DNA of 64,000 bases from Acanthosoma haemorrhoidale (GCA_930367205.1 OV884014.1:114273768-114337767), one strand, 5' to 3'. Shown: positions 42,983 through 56,688, numbered from the stretch's first letter. The notes: a model not told the origin generated them from the sequence alone. Made by a program: numbers and translations.

Positions 42983-43354
42983 GTGGAAAAAACAAAATAT
43001 CGTAAGTTAAAAAATCTTTTTAAGAGTCTTTTAAAAGAAAAGAAAGAGAATCTTTCTTATGAAGTACAACCAAAACAATGCTATATACAAATATTGAGAG
43101 TTATTTTACTACATGCCAGGTGGAAGTTCTTGGGTCAAGTGTGGTCTGGGGCTAAATCTGAGACATATATGTATAAGAAAAGGATACGATTCTGGGAAGT
43201 AGGGAGGTCTTGGAGGGATGCAATTGCTTACTTAAAAATAACAGGAACCATCAGTGACTTCCATGAAGTCACGAGGCAGGTAATACAGTTCTGCTCGAGC
43301 CTCTTCTACTTGTTCTTAGCATTATCTTTGCATTATAAAACTGTAGAAAAATAG
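42983..43354 (+). CDS. Unrecognised 123-codon ORF
   Basis: Lysine-rich N-terminus (KYRKLKNLFKSLLKEKKEN), middle LRVILLHARWKFLGQVWSGA, hydrophobic end (FCSSLFYLFLALSLHY). No family recognised. It is one of the longer open frames outside known transposons, but codon content is AT-rich like the background and I see no splice or promoter context. More likely a transposon remnant or chance than a gene. Confidence 0.15.
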   Translation: MEKTKYRKLKNLFKSLLKEKKENLSYEVQPKQCYIQILRVILLHARWKFLGQVWSGAKSETYMYKKRIRFWEVGRSWRDAIAYLKITGTISDFHEVTRQVIQFCSSLFYLFLALSLHYKTVEK

Positions 43355-45051
43355 GATTGCACTTTATTAGCTTGTAAAAGAATTGTTAAGAAATAATGAC
43401 CGTCTCCAGATTAATATTATAAATAAGGAAACTTCGTTTTAAAAAGTATTGAAAAGTAGAAGTACAAAGAGGATTTAGAAAAGGAAATTTTTCGCTTAGT
43501 AGGAGAATTTTTAAAGAAGTTTGAATCAGCTGGAGCTGTTGAGAAGGTTCTTAGGCAAGGTGCCTGAAAACCAAGGATATCAGCTGACGCAAACACTACA
43601 GAATGATTCATGCAGTCCTTAAATACAGAATTGTATCGTATACATCCCACAACTTCGCTTTGTCAGGCTTTATGTCAAATTATAATTGCAAAAAGGATAG
43701 TGTCTTTAGCATTCGTAAGTGACTTGATTAGAAAAGTTACATTACATATTAGTGGAGGCTCTCGATGAAGATGTGGCCTTTGGCGAAATGTGATGAGAAA
43801 CAGAATTTTCAAACAAAGCTATGTTGCGACATCGGCAGTTCCTTTTCATTCCCTGAGTCACTTCCTCCTGATTCCCTGTATATGTACCCCTTAGTGTTCT
43901 CCTGCTGGCCCCCATTCCAGTCATTATGTAAATAGCCTTTGTGCAGACTGTAACGTAATTTGGTGTTCTATGACTCTATGACTGATGATAACTATATGAA
44001 GTTTTTAAAGAGTGATTTTTATTTGCTGACTGCTTTGCCGCGATGAAGGTACATTTTAATTAAATGGAATGATAACCTGATTTTAACTTGTACCACGTTG
44101 CCCACTTACATGATAACAAAATTTTTTCTGGGTTCGGCCATGAGCACAGTTATATTGTTTTAATATTGTACCTAATTATAAAAATATTAAAATATATATA
44201 CCATAATACAAATTATTGGTTGTGGGTAACTATACTACTCGTAAGTATAATAAAGCTTAATGATAGGGCCCCCATTAAAGGAATTTGCCACGGGCCCCAG
44301 ATGATATAGTTACGCCACTGATTGTACTTAACTTTTTCAACTTCGGCATCGGACATTGCCGGTCATGGGTAGGGAAATTAAACATACAATTAAAAGCAGG
44401 AAAATAAAAATAACGAAATTCCCCACAGAAGCGGATTTTCCCCAGCCCTATTAGGATCTAGCGGCATAATCCCTCGCAACGTCAGGAGTCGTGCTTTCCC
44501 CCGCAGACTTAAGTCCCTATTGAATGTTTAATCACAGCGGGGCCAAGTCCCTGCGACTTGGTACTTTGAATTGCATGAGGGCTGTGCCTAGGTACCCGTT
44601 CGAATCGATTCGAAGCCCCCAAGCCCTGGACAAGGCAACTACTACCACGGAGGAAGGAGAAACAAAGTCAACACCGTTCACTCCACCCCCATTAGCGGCC
44701 CCCCGCTGTTTATCCGGCCTCCCCCCCAGAACACTAAATGGAACCCCGACCTTTGTTGAGGGAACCAGTGTTCTAATCAATGAGAAGACAACTTGAGGGT
44801 AGATTAGGGCCGTTTTAACCAGCTTTCATCAGAGTTGGAGGTCTGTCAATTCAACAGTAGTGCGATATCTATCTCACTGCAGAAAATATTTTACAATATG
44901 CAATAAAGTAAATAATTTAAAATAACAAAATTCTTGCAACATCTCTAATTATTACAACTACAGCTTATCATTTCTCAACAATGGCTGTATTAATTAACTT
45001 CCTGTCAAACGGACTTGTGTAAACAATTTTATATATATTGGAACGTCCCAT
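43355..45051. other. Unrecognised spacer
   Basis: 44250-44330 ends in 'atagttacgccactgatt', which looks like a transposon or SINE boundary, but I cannot pair it with another end. 44420-44800 is GC-rich with overlapping frames on both strands and no domain. Confidence 0.35.
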
Positions 45052-45120
45052 AGAAATTATATCAAACATACAATTATGTCCCTATGGTGGAAATTTTATT
45101 TCCATAAGCGGATGCGAGGA
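45052..45120 (+). repeat. 69-bp dispersed repeat, copy 2
   Basis: Partner of 34124-34192, same orientation, two differences. Confidence 0.9.
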
Positions 45121-45450
45121 TCGCTAGAGGAGTGTGGAGTTGATACAAAATGCATGGGGAGAACCAGGGAGTTTGAGAGATTTTGATCTTCAAATGATAG
45201 AGGGGGAAGTCTTAAAGAAGATTTTTGCACAATCGATACATTGGACATATGAGACACCAGCTGGAAGTAGCAGACAATAGGTACAGACGCTGAGTTGTGG
45301 CTGGTCCACACACGCTATGAAGGGTTGACAACATATAGTTAAGGCTGTCTTCAAATTAAATACATATTTATTGTACATTTCATTTTTTTTATTTATGCAT
45401 TTTTTTCTATTTTTCTTCATTAAAAAAAGAGGAAAGTAAAACAAGTTACA
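45121..45450. other. Unrecognised spacer
   Basis: No gene. Short minus-strand frames only (71 and 84 codons), which overlap each other in different frames. Confidence 0.4.
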
Positions 45451-45724
45451 ATATATATCTGTACCTCGGAGGGATACAACACTATGTCCATTTTCATAAC
45501 TTTACAGGAGAGGAGTTTTAAACTTTTTTTCAACAAAAAGTGTTATTGGCACAGCTATTTATTATGTTTTAAAACATGCTATATCCGGTTCTAACTGGTT
45601 TCTAATTGTTATTTACATCATGCAGTTGTTATAAAATGAAAAAAAACCTTTTTTACGGTAATAAAGTCAATATGGAAAAAAATGGACATAGTGTTGTATC
45701 CCTCCGAGGTACAGATATATATCA
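45451..45724. mobile_element. MITE with ~40-bp perfect TIRs
   Basis: Left end 'tctgtacctcggagggatac' continues to 'atgtccatttt'. The right end (to about 45715) is its exact reverse complement over about 40 bp. It is embedded in TATATA on both sides, so a TA target is likely but the exact edge is ambiguous. Interior of ~170 bp is non-coding. Probably Tc1/mariner-mobilised. Confidence 0.88.
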
Positions 45725-45849
45725 TGATGATAATCCGCATTTGTTCAATGGACATATATAAAATGTTCAAAAAGAATATTTGTTTATTTTTTAAAGTTTT
45801 ATTTTTATAGAAGGATATTTATTGCAATTTCATCAAATATATTTATGTG

Positions 45850-46170
45850 CAATAATAATAACAGATTGAATACTTTATTGATTCCCCCCCCCCATAGCCC
45901 CTTTAAATTTACACGTAATTATATACAATTATAGATCCTTAGGCGAATCTATTTACAAATTATTTTTGTATTTCCTTTAGAGTCGCTACATTATATACAG
46001 GTTTTGTTATTTTATAAAAACTATACAATGTAATAAACAAGTATAATGATACACATTATACGTGACTAAACTGACTAATAAATGTGATGGGGCTTTTTGA
46101 TCAAACTTAAAACATTTAATAACATACTCATTCTTAACCTAATTTTTCCCGGACAGTCTGTTGCCATCGA
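45850..46170 (-). mobile_element. Family B LINE 3' UTR
   Basis: Read on the minus strand: 'ggcaacagactgtccgggaa', then 'gtttgatcaaaaagccccat', then 'cacgtataatgtgtatcatt', ending 'caataaagtattcaatctg'. It matches 3975-4240 and continues the sequence downstream of the 31160-31570 and 6590-7205 fragments. It gives the family's polyadenylation-type end (aataaag). Confidence 0.8.
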
Positions 46171-47492
46171 TAGGAGGGGTGGTGGGGTCATAGTGTTAAA
46201 CACTGGGTTGGTTGTAATTTTCTTATTATTATCTTTTACAACATAGAAATAATGAAACATTTTAAATTTAGAGGAAAAGCAAACAAAAATATAAAACCTC
46301 GATATCGTATATCGTATCGTATATCGACGATATACGATAAGAATATGTTTTATAGGCCTCATAATGTTAACTTGTAATAAATATTTACATAAGGCGAGAT
46401 ATTTTATTTATAAGAATTTTGTTTTGCCCGTTTGCGAATATATCGTCTTGATGTATCTTTATTGTAGTACCGTGTTTTCTTTATTATGGCCCGCATGTAG
46501 ATGATTGTTTGTTATTTGTAATTGCTCAGTAAGCTCTAAAACGAGTGTGCGTTAAACTTATTGGACGCATGTATTGTTCATTTAGTGTCATTTTAACAGA
46601 CGTGGGTGTCGTAACATCTTGGCTTCCCTCGATCTATCCTGATTGTAGCTAATGGTTAACTTCAACCAGGAAAAACGAAAAATGTAACCCAAAACCATAA
46701 TTGAATAAAAAACTAAAAATTTCATTTACGTAGAAATTTTAACTGAAAGAAAAAAATCGAAGTTAATAATTAAAGAGAAAACAACATAATATGTCTGGAA
46801 AAGTCTCGTATCTCGTACTTGATATGGAGAACACTCTTAACAACATTGCAGTGGGACTGAGTGTAAATAAGTAGGCACCTGATCTTTCAACTCAATTAGC
46901 TGTATATAAAGAACAACTCAGCAACAACACTGAAAGCACTCAGGTCTGTACCCCCTGAAGGCTAGTGACCTACGAAGTTGTCTCCTACCAAAGCTGCTAC
47001 GTGTTCAACAACACCGCTTCTCCCACCATACACGATTGGTTTACCCAGGCCCTCGTTACCTTCTACAACCTATCGTCATAACGGAACCTATTCCAACTTG
47101 TCTAGCCAACTAGATAATCATTTAAAAATGTATTATAAAACAGATCATTATCAAGCCAAAAATGAAGTAGCAGTTTTTTTTTTTCAATTTACAAGAAAAT
47201 TATGTATTATCCCTCTTATTACGTGCATGGTACCTTAATAATATTAATTGTTAAGTGTTTGATTAATTGAACCCCTACTATTTAATTTTTTACAGCCTAG
47301 GCCTCTTTAAATGAAAAGGGGCATGCCAATGAACCGTACACAAAGTAAAATGTACTTGCAAACAAACACAAGGGAGCTCGCCTTAATTAGACATCTGAAG
47401 ATAGTAACCAATAATTACTTAATGTTGGAGGGCCAGCAACATAGACCATCGCAGATTGTTCTAGAACCACCAGATAGATATCTGTGGTATTA
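46171..47492. other. Unrecognised AT-rich spacer
   Basis: Contains a near-palindromic 'cgtatatcgtatcgtatatc' cluster at about 46308-46340 and short frames only. No gene. Confidence 0.4.
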
Positions 47493-47494
47493 TA

Positions 47495-48344
47495 AAGGGT
47501 GTCCCAGAATTAACGTAAGATTTGAATTTGCCGCCATTTGTGCAGTAAAGTGCTAGCAACCCTAACAAAAACAATTTGACAGCTGACAGTTTAGGGTTAG
47601 TAAAAATGGAGCGTTACACGATAGAACAACGTGTCTTTATTGTTGAAGATTATCTCTAAAATAATGAAAGTTTGCCACAGTTCGAAAATTTCATACAAAA
47701 TATGGTCGGAATAGTGTTTTGGCTTCATCAACTGTGAAGAGATTAATTGAAAATTTTAGGGAGACTGGATCAGTTGGAGACACTAAACACACTGGTCGTC
47801 CAAAAACAACCAAATGTGAATATCGAAGCAATGACTGAGAGTGTTCTTGAAAATCCATAACACAGTTCTTTGTGCCGAAATCGGATGATATTGATGTAGC
47901 CAATATGTGGTTTCAACAAGATGGTCCCACATGCCATACAGCCCATGAAACAATTCAAATACTGCATGAGACATTTCCAGGTCGTGTACTCTCTCGTTTC
48001 GGTGATCAGAATTGGCCCCCTAGATTGTGTGATTTAACACCTTTAGATTTCTTTTGATGGGGTTATTTGAAGTCAAAGGTGTATGTCAGCAAGCCCACAT
48101 CCACCCGTGCATTAAAAGAGGAAATTCAACGCTGCATCAACGAAATTCTACCACATTTATGCCAAATGGTCATGGAAAATTTCGACAATTGAGTGCGTAT
48201 GTGCCAGCAAAGTCGTGGAGGCCATTTGCACGATGTGTTATTCCATAAATAACCCTATCCTATTTACTTTATAATTCAATAAAAAATACTAAAAATTGTG
48301 TTTTCTATTTAATTCAAATCTTGCGTTAATTCTGGGACACCGTT
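47495..48344 (+). mobile_element. Deleted DD41D-type mariner, copy 2
   Basis: TIRs 'aagggtgtcccagaattaac' and its reverse complement at the right end (one change near the tip). TA lies at 47493-47494 on the left; the right TA is lost. The N-terminal region starts MERYTIEQRVFIVED at about 47606. The catalytic segment (47872-48057) has FQQDGPTCHT and RLCDLTPLDFF with 41 residues between the two Asp, matching the DD41D group. The first catalytic Asp region is missing through the same deletion as 27359-28227. A TGA follows DFF. Non-autonomous. Confidence 0.9.
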
Positions 48345-48908
48345 TGCAATAGAGGTAGGAGAGAATTAAAACCAGTAGAAAGAGATCCCAGTGACATGAT
48401 GCTGCCTTGACAAGAACCGGAACAATTTCATATCCTGTTTTATTTTATTACTGGTAGGAAGGGGGGATATTGCGTTGTTCGTACCACATAACACAAAACA
48501 TTAACAAGGTAAAACACAGGAGATTAAGTAGAGTATGTTATAGTGTTTTAGATTATAGGAGAAGGGAATAGAGAAAATCGAATAGTTTGAATGGATGATT
48601 ATCTGTAGTTATGATCATTAATAATAATTTTAAAAAGAAGAATAGATAGGGCAAGTGAAAGTTTACAATACTTCTCCTTAATTGTGAATAACAATGATTA
48701 TGAACATTACAAATTATATAGATAACTAAATGATTAGAATTCCAGATTTAAAAAATCTCTTTTGTCACGATACTAGTTATATTATGCGATAGTTTGTGAG
48801 CTTTTAAGGTAATTTTCTCTTCTAAGCATTACTCTAACCATATAGTACATAAAAAATTGAATTTGATAATAAAAATATTGTTACAGTTTATTTTTAGATT
48901 AGATATTA
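48345..48908. other. Unrecognised AT-rich spacer
   Basis: No gene or repeat recognised. Confidence 0.4.
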
Positions 48909-49485
48909 TACTCTTTATTGGGCTATAATTACAATCTGCCTATTATAAGGCAATCAGTAATTGCGATAAACGCTCTCATTCATACCATATTTACAATTCA
49001 TCATTCACTCATTCATACAATATTTACAGACAGCCCAGAGACCTCCCAAATCCACATGCGAAGAGAAAGCGGAGTCTTGGGAAGTCCCCCACGCTCCTCC
49101 GTCAGCCGCGTCACCGGATACTAGCCAGTGGAGGCTGACCAAGAGCGCGAGAGCCACAGACGCTCAGGATATGATTGGAGTAACTGGCCATTGCCAGGAC
49201 CCCCGCTGTCACGCGTTTATAGCAGGTCACGAGGCCACTGCCGTTTCAGTCTCCGAGGAGGATTATAGGGGTGAGTGGCGCAGTGCAATGACTGTGCTAC
49301 AGGATTAGGGTGGTTGGAAAGGCTACTGTGGAATTTCATAAACTTAGAAGGGATGAGTTCTAGAATGTAGGGTATATTAAGGTCGTTATGAAGGGTTTTG
49401 TTGCTGACATAATAAGGGGCATTTACTATTGTTCTCAGGACTTTTGATTGAAAGGATTGGATACGCTTGATGTTCGACTTAAAAT
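48909..49485 (-). mobile_element. Young 5'-truncated family A LINE copy
   Basis: Nearly identical to the corresponding ~580 bp of the full-length element. It shares its 3' UTR deletion, but has the 'cccaataaagagtata' end also seen at 10018. The minus-strand frame (49522-49217) is still open for the last 90 residues of ORF2, ending WPRDLL. No clear TSD. Confidence 0.92.
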
Positions 49486-51632
49486 GTACTTTATATAATG
49501 TACTCGACTTTATATGTAACATTTTTTCACATTTCTACCTTTGGTAGTGATAACGCCTTCCACATATCCAGCTTAACCTTATCCAAAGGCTAAAACGTAC
49601 TTGGTCACAGATCTACTTTGTCCTCCTAATTATCTTCCATCATTCATTATCCTTCTAAATCATCGAGCCTTGCTTACTCTCTGTACCTTACTCGATCATC
49701 ATCATCATCAATAAAGCTTCTTTATCTAAAAACTATCTCAGTCATTTCATCGTTCAGGTGCCTACCATTGGACGAGACTACATCCATTTTTTGCTCCAAA
49801 TTTGCCTTTAAACATTACCAAATGTATAAACCAAATAAGTAATAAATGATTTTCTTATTACCGTCAACAACAGAACAAATATGACCTAAAATATAGCTAA
49901 AATAAAAATATAATATAAAAAAATAAAAAAAGCTATTACCGGTTATAAATAAATACGAGCTATCTGCTCACTATAATAAGACGATAGTTACATACACACT
50001 GTCGAAAACGGTAATGGTGGAAAATAGTTTTGAATCTACAACACATTTTCGGCATGACAGGAACCCTAGCAACTAATTTATTTGTTTCCTCAAGGATTCC
50101 ATCCCAGAAACTTATATCGTGCCATTCACCTCTACACCATGGTTGGCCACCCTATCAGCGACTGAGATAACGCGGTAAAGGTGGAGTTATGATTGCCAAC
50201 AGAGCTGACCAAGAACAAACTGTCTAAATTGGCTTTTGGAACTCGGCCACACCGATGGAAGGGTCTACTATATTTGCGGGGGGGGGGCACCCTTTCTTGG
50301 CAACCGGATACAATCCTGCTCCAACTTCTTATCAACTAGCTCCTCTGCAGCTACCTAACCAGCTGTAGGTCTTTACTTCCCTCAGGAACGGAAAATAGTC
50401 CACATAACAGACACACACTCCCCCTGAGTCAATTAATGTTAGAGTGGATGATAATGATGATCAACAACTTAAACATTCACTGCCCCTGAGTTTGTAGTAA
50501 GGTTTGAGTTTTAAGCCGCAACCCTGACAAGCAGCTGTTATTTATATTGCTAAAGTTGATGACTTACATCAATTTTAACCGTTCCAGTATTCAGTATTAT
50601 GTTATAAAGCCTTTTAAAAAAAATAATAAAAATACTTATATGGTAAGTAATTACTTATTTTTTTTTTTTCCCCCAACCTCAAACGGGATTTTCTCGCAAG
50701 CACGTGAAGCGAGCTCAGGAGGGGGTTACGTCAGTTATAGAATATTCGTTTTTAGCTGAAATGTGTACTTCAGTTGAAACATATGGTATATCCTTTTTTT
50801 TGTTCTTTTACAACCCTTCCCCTAGCCCTAGACTACCTGCCTCCAGCAACCGACACTTGTCCTTTAGCCTTAGCCAAAGGATGTTCTAGTGCTGTAATTC
50901 ATTAATATTTGTATATATACCAGTGTTTTGAATGTTATTCATAATAAAGTTTTTTAAAATACTCTCCTCGAACAAGATTATTTAACTGTCGCCTGTCGTG
51001 CGCGTATTCCGATGCAATGGGAATGCTCCACCGGTCAGCGTACCTTGCGTTATTCGGTTTTTTCCATTTATTAATAAAAACCACATACACACAATAAAAT
51101 TAAAATCCAAAAGAAAAAAGAAGAAACAAAAACACACTAACTTAATGACTACTATTTACATTATAATTTCTTTTTTGTTATAGAGTTAACCATATTTTTC
51201 ATTGGTATTCCCAATATCCAATGACAGCATGACAAAGGGGCCAATATACAGACTCACAGATAAACTGATAGGCCTATGTATGAGTGAAAACATAAGTGTT
51301 ACTGGTTTTGAAAAAAAATAACCAAATTGTTATCACACAGCATTTTTAACCATAAATTCATAATAAATTTTAGCTCAGCTTGGGGGTTCAAAACAATAAA
51401 ATGAATACTTAACTGTTTCCATTAAAAAAACAAAAAAACAATAAATATAGTGCACTTCCAGCGAATTCCGAATTTGATTATTATTAAAATCTATTCTACC
51501 AATACTGCTATTTTGCACTGCTAAAATTGAAACAATTGATAATTGCTGAAATTCAATCATGTGTTGTAACAAGTCAATTGGAAAACTAAGCTTACGGTAA
51601 CACTTTTAAAGCAATGATTCTCTAAATGCCAT
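49486..51632. other. Unrecognised spacer
   Basis: Includes 'atcatcatcatcatca' near 49698, a G-run at 50279-50287 and a T-run near 50658. No gene recognised. Open frames are all under 71 codons. Confidence 0.4.
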
Positions 51633-51793
51633 AAACCTAATAACCATAGATATAATAACCATAGACATAATAACCATAGATATAATAATTATAGATATAA
51701 TAACCATAGATGTAATAACCATAGATATAATAACCCTAGATATAATAACCATAGATATAATAACCATAGATATAATAACCCTAGATATAATAA
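51633..51793. repeat. 15-bp minisatellite
   Basis: About ten copies of 'agatataataaccat' with single-base variants. The unit length is a multiple of three, so a minus-strand frame (LLYLWLLYLG repeats) stays open through it; this is an artefact of the repeat. Confidence 0.95.
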
Positions 51794-53462
51794 GTAATAG
51801 TAGTGTTTCGTCCTATCAGTCTCGCTCTGGTCTTCGCCTCGTGACGAAGCGGTCGGGAATGGAGCAAATGGGGCTCCACTGCTTCCGGTCCTTCTTGCTA
51901 GGGGAATTGCCTTGAGAGTGGAAGGCCTCTCATAGGCAGAATATGTATGCATAGCTATAAATTGTATTTGACCATTGGTATGAATGGGCATTCTACCTAA
52001 GTATGAAACAATCCATACGTCTCAATTTAGAATGCTGTACAAACAAACTGTAATTTAACAATAATAATGAATCTTTCTCCTCCGTAGCTTGGATCTAAAT
52101 CCATTCAAAATAAACATGGTATTTGTTTTATCTTAAAAATTTTGAACGTTACTTATAGACGAATATTATGAACCTGGGATATCTATGGTTTCGGCTTAGA
52201 GCTTAGAATTCTGACGTCCATCAGCGTATTCGATCCTCTGCTTCACCAAACATTTTTCCTCTGGGGACGGGTTCTCGGTCCAGATTCATTCAGCCTCATA
52301 GGGGTAAATGAGCAGGCTCGCTAGCACCCTAGCGTCACCTGCCAACTGTAGCAGTAACCTCCGATTCCCCCTCACGTCATAATGATGAGTTGTTCTATAA
52401 TTGTTTTTTTCTTCTCAAAGTATTTTCATTCACCGACGTTCTTGTATGCGAAACGAATAAATGAAAATGATTAGTCAATATAAAAAGTCGTATTAATCGT
52501 CTTTGAAATATTTGTTAACTCAACAAATCTAGAGTCATCACCTTAGAGCTTTAAATACAAATATAAAATAATGTTGTCACTCTATAATTTACTTAGAAAG
52601 AACAACCAGCGTTCCAACAACGACGTAACTTCAATAGTTAAATAAACATTTGATAATTTTCATTATAAAATAAAAAATTAACAGCCAATTTCTAAATTCT
52701 CGGAGAATTTGATATGAAGATACGAGACGACTACGTCAGCGAAAATTTAAATTAAAAACCTGCGGGACGAAAGGCTAAGTGTGGGCAGACCGCTCTTTGG
52801 CCAACTCTCTTGGAAACAAATAAGAGATCATATCTCTGGAATTAGCCCTCTCTCTCTTTCTCTCTCAAACAAAAAAAAAGAGAAGAATTTAAACGAAAAA
52901 TAAGAGATGTGTTTTAGAGCTTAAGCTTCCGAAAAGAACCGGCGCGCTGTAGACCTTCATGCTGGACTGCCTAATTTAAACAAAGCCTCTAATTAAATTT
53001 TTCGCCCTCAGACATTCCCGTTGGTGTAGAGGGCGAAATAAAGGGAAATATTCTCTATTCTGAAGGGGGAAAAAAACATATAAAAGGGAAAAAATGTATG
53101 CATGAGTAAGAATAAGTGGCCTCGTGGTGATTCGACCCGTGTAAAACAATAGGTCAAATACCACTAGGAACAAGCACTCGTTCTCTGTATTTTAAAAATG
53201 GAGATTTATTGACTTCAGGCAAGTACCGGACACTCGCCTGTCTGTATCTTGTATATTGTAATGGTTATACAATCGGAAATATGTGATACAAAACTGCTTT
53301 ACATTTTATACCTGTTGTTTATGTGATACGACTGGAGGAATTGTAGGCAGGCTGAAAACAGCAACGTTTAGTCCCGTTAGGGTTGTATTTAAGTCTTTCA
53401 TGATTTTCATGTTATGATTTAATAAGAATTTTAGAATTCTATACCTAAAGAGAAAATCGGTT
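51794..53462. other. Unrecognised spacer
   Basis: GC-richer at 51810-51930 and 52190-52380. No gene or known repeat recognised. Confidence 0.4.
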
Positions 53463-53605
53463 CAACATGAGAGAGGCTACAGAACGCGTGGGTGAGTTCA
53501 TCCGCAGGAAGCACATCAAGTTTTTAGCTCGTTACAGCAACTAACAAACCCATGGCATTTCCACCACTTTCCCTGCATCGGTGGCAACAGAGTGTACGGT
53601 AGTAC
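53463..53605 (+). pseudogene. Family B-like LINE RT tail
   Basis: REATERVGEFIRRKHIKFLA then a stop, followed by 'cggtggcaacagagtgt', the family B 3' UTR start. Short and truncated. It directly adjoins a family A remnant. Confidence 0.65.
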
Positions 53606-54715
53606 ATCTCAGCTGACAAGGAACCCACACACGAGGCTAAAAAGACAAGACCTAAACAGACGCTTTGGACAACTGTACTTCGAAAGACATCCTATCTCTT
53701 ACATTTACAAAGTTTTACTAAACCCAATCCAGGAATAGGAGATGGAGCTATGGGGGACAGCAAAAAAAGTCGAACATCAAGCGTATCTAAACATATGAAT
53801 TAAATGTCCTGAGAACAATAGTAAATGCCCCTTATTGCGTCAGCAACAAAACCCTTCAAAACGATCTTAATATACCCTACACTCATGAAATTCCATCGAA
53901 ACCTATCTAACCACACTCACTAATCCCCTAGGACATCCATTACACTGGCCACACGTCCCTATGGGTGTCTGTGGCTCTCAGGAGCATCGGTTAGTTCCGA
54001 AGACACAACTTCCTCTTTCGCACCCACACTTTGGACAATTGTACATATAGACTACCTCAAAGAACAACCCATCTCTCATCTAATATACAAAGTTATACTT
54101 AAGCTAATCTGGAAATACGGAATAGAGCTATGGGAGACAGCAAAAAAGTCATCAAAAATCAAGCGCATCCAATCCTTTTAATCAAACGTCCTGAGACCAA
54201 TAGTAAAATCCCCTTATTAGGTCAGCAACAAAACCCTTCATAACGATCTCAACATACCTTATATTCTCGAACTAATCCCTTCAAAGTTCATGAAATACCA
54301 TAGCAACCTAGCCAACCACACTAATCCCTTAGCACAGTCATTGCACTCCACCACTCATCCCTACAATCCTCCTCGGAGACTAAAACGGCTGTGCCCTCGT
54401 TACCTTCTATAAATGCGTAACAGTGGGAGTCCTGGCGTCCAGTTTCTCCTGCATGTGCTGAGCGTATGTGGCTCTCACGCTCCTGGTCAACCTCCGCTGA
54501 CTCGTATCCGGTGACGCGGCTGGCGAAGGAGTGTGCGGGACTTCCCAAGACTCCGCTTCCGCTTTCTGTGGATTTAGGAGGTCTCTGGGCTGTTTGTAAA
54601 TACTTTATGAATGACCGAGTGAATGAAGAATTGTAAATATGTTATGAATGAGAACATTGATTGCAGTTACAGAATACCCAATAAGGCAGATTGTAATTTT
54701 ATCACAATAAAGGTT
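53606..54715 (+). mobile_element. Rearranged family A LINE remnant
   Basis: Carries the RT thumb twice (53620-53950 and 54020-54320), each with 'acaactgtac'/'acaattgtac' and 'tatgggggacagc'-type landmarks and the VLRTIVNAPY region. The ORF2 end and the 3' UTR follow, ending 'tcacaataaaggttatag'. It arose either as two insertions or one with an internal duplication. Heavily frameshifted. Confidence 0.82.
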
Positions 54716-55129
54716 ATAGCACATTTTTTAAAAATACAGATTTATTACAGATTCTAATTAACGTAATCCTAAATGAAATGACTTTTAGAAATGATTTATT
54801 TAATAACTCGTCAGTTATGTCGTCATAGACCACATATTCGACAATATGCATACGGGCACTGCATACATATATGCAATTATTAGAAAAGGAGGTTACTTAA
54901 TGAATTATTCATGACGACAGGGAGGAGGATGACCCTTTGAACCCGGGTACTTCTTGAGCAAGGGCCAACGTTGTGTTCCGACCCATAACCCTTAACTGGG
55001 TTTACCACCAGTCGGCTGTGGTGCATTATAGGTTGCTTGCTCAGGGCAAGCACCGTCGGGAATCGATGCTTTCCCCTACAATATATCAGTTCGGTTGTCT
55101 TAATCCCTTACAAATAATTATTATGATTG
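54716..55129. other. Unrecognised spacer
   Basis: No gene. The 86-codon frame at 54973-55233 runs into the dispersed repeat and has no domain. Confidence 0.4.
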
Positions 55130-55690
55130 AGTACATTTCTAGGGGAAAAGAATTTCAGAAAGTATCCATACCATACATTATAATAGAACTTAGATTTATT
55201 ATAGGTACAAAAACAAAACTCTATGTTACTTAAGCACTGATTGTCAAGATTAAGAAGTAATTAAGAAAGGGCGCCTTCATTAATAAAGTGTAACATAGTC
55301 GGGTTTGTATTTATTCGATTGTGTTTGCAAAAAAAAATTGTTATCAGCTCATAAACAGATAACATAAAATTTATCGTGCATATTCATTAATGAATATTGA
55401 TAATTCACATTTTAATCAACTCTAAAAAAATTTAAAAACTGTTAAATCGGGGTTTAGCTAGTACCGAAAAAATTCTAATAAAGCAAAAAATTTTAATAAT
55501 TTTACTCTTCAAGATCATTTTCTGCAATGGATATTTCAATAAATGACCAGCTAAAAACTCAATTTTCACAACTTTGTCGTCGATCACGATCACACTTCTG
55601 TCAGGTCAAGTCGTCTGCGGTACAGGTAATATTTGTATACTTGAAGCTATGTCAAGAAGTTTTTTTTTCAATTTGAAAACCATAATTTTT
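55130..55690 (+). repeat. ~0.5-kb dispersed repeat, copy 1 (empty site)
   Basis: Matches 58770-59248 plus 59894-59935 with substitutions and small indels ('caaaaacaaaactcta', 'ttcaagatcattttctgcaa', 'gtcaggtcaagtcgtctgcg'). It is continuous across 'tttgtatactt', where the other copy holds a transposon. Confidence 0.88.
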
Positions 55691-56688
55691 TTTTTTTTGT
55701 TTCCAGCTGATGAACCAAAAATGGTTACTATTCGCTCATAGGTAAACCCCTCACTACTTTCTTAATATAATAAGAGAAAATAAAAAAGAATTATCTTAGA
55801 ACTTGTTAAAATTAAATTAACGAGTAACTACTGCGCAAAAGAGAATAATATTGCTGGAAAGAAAAGAAAAAAATTGTGTGACAAAAGACGGTAACTCGGA
55901 AATTTTCATCTTTTCTTCATTAAGTTGGCAATATTAAACACAATATTCCCTAATGGCACAAAAATAGATAACCTCAAAAAAAAAAAAAGTTTCTTATTAT
56001 ATTGAGACCATTTGGGCTAAGCATTGTAATCTGTAATCTGTAACTAGGGGTGAGGTAAAACCGTGCTGATATTAAATCTAAGACATTTCACCTTGGGAAA
56101 TTTATTGCTGTCGGAGTTGTCTGTCCTGCTACTTTGTCCATATTTCCTTATTATTGCTCTTGTTCCTCTTTATTCTGTTCTGAATTACTTCCCTACCCTT
56201 TTGTTAGCCTGTCGCTTATACTTTAGCGTATTCTCTTTAGTAAAAAAAAAATACGGAGAATATCATCAAATTTAGAATTCCACCGAATGGAGATGATATA
56301 ATAATAGATGAAACGGTATTATAGAGATAATACAATAACGAGACAGGATCCCGCAGAGGCCGGACCAGATAGCCCAGTATCAAATTTGCAGGTAGACTTA
56401 GTGTGATTTATCACAGCTAAATACAATCACTAGGTATGATAATTTATATCTGGGATTATTATATATCATAGCTAGCTCAGGCGAGAGTGGGGAATTAAAT
56501 TATGATAATGATCCGACCGGCATAAGGCATTATCATACATAACTGTAGGACCTCTATGGGCCCCCTCATCCGATGGACTTAATTACGGTCCGTTCTGCTC
56601 GGATGTTGTGAGCTAGTCCTACGACATTTTCAGATTGAAATGAGAGATTTTAGATGAAGCATTGTTCCCAGTAACATTTATAATTATT
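55691..56688. other. Unrecognised spacer
   Basis: A-runs near 55978. A 70-codon hydrophobic frame at 56063-56275 has no domain. No gene. Confidence 0.4.

Noticed and set aside
51689..51991. 100-codon ORF with Leu/Trp/Tyr repeats
   Set aside because: Created by the 15-bp minisatellite, whose unit is a multiple of three.
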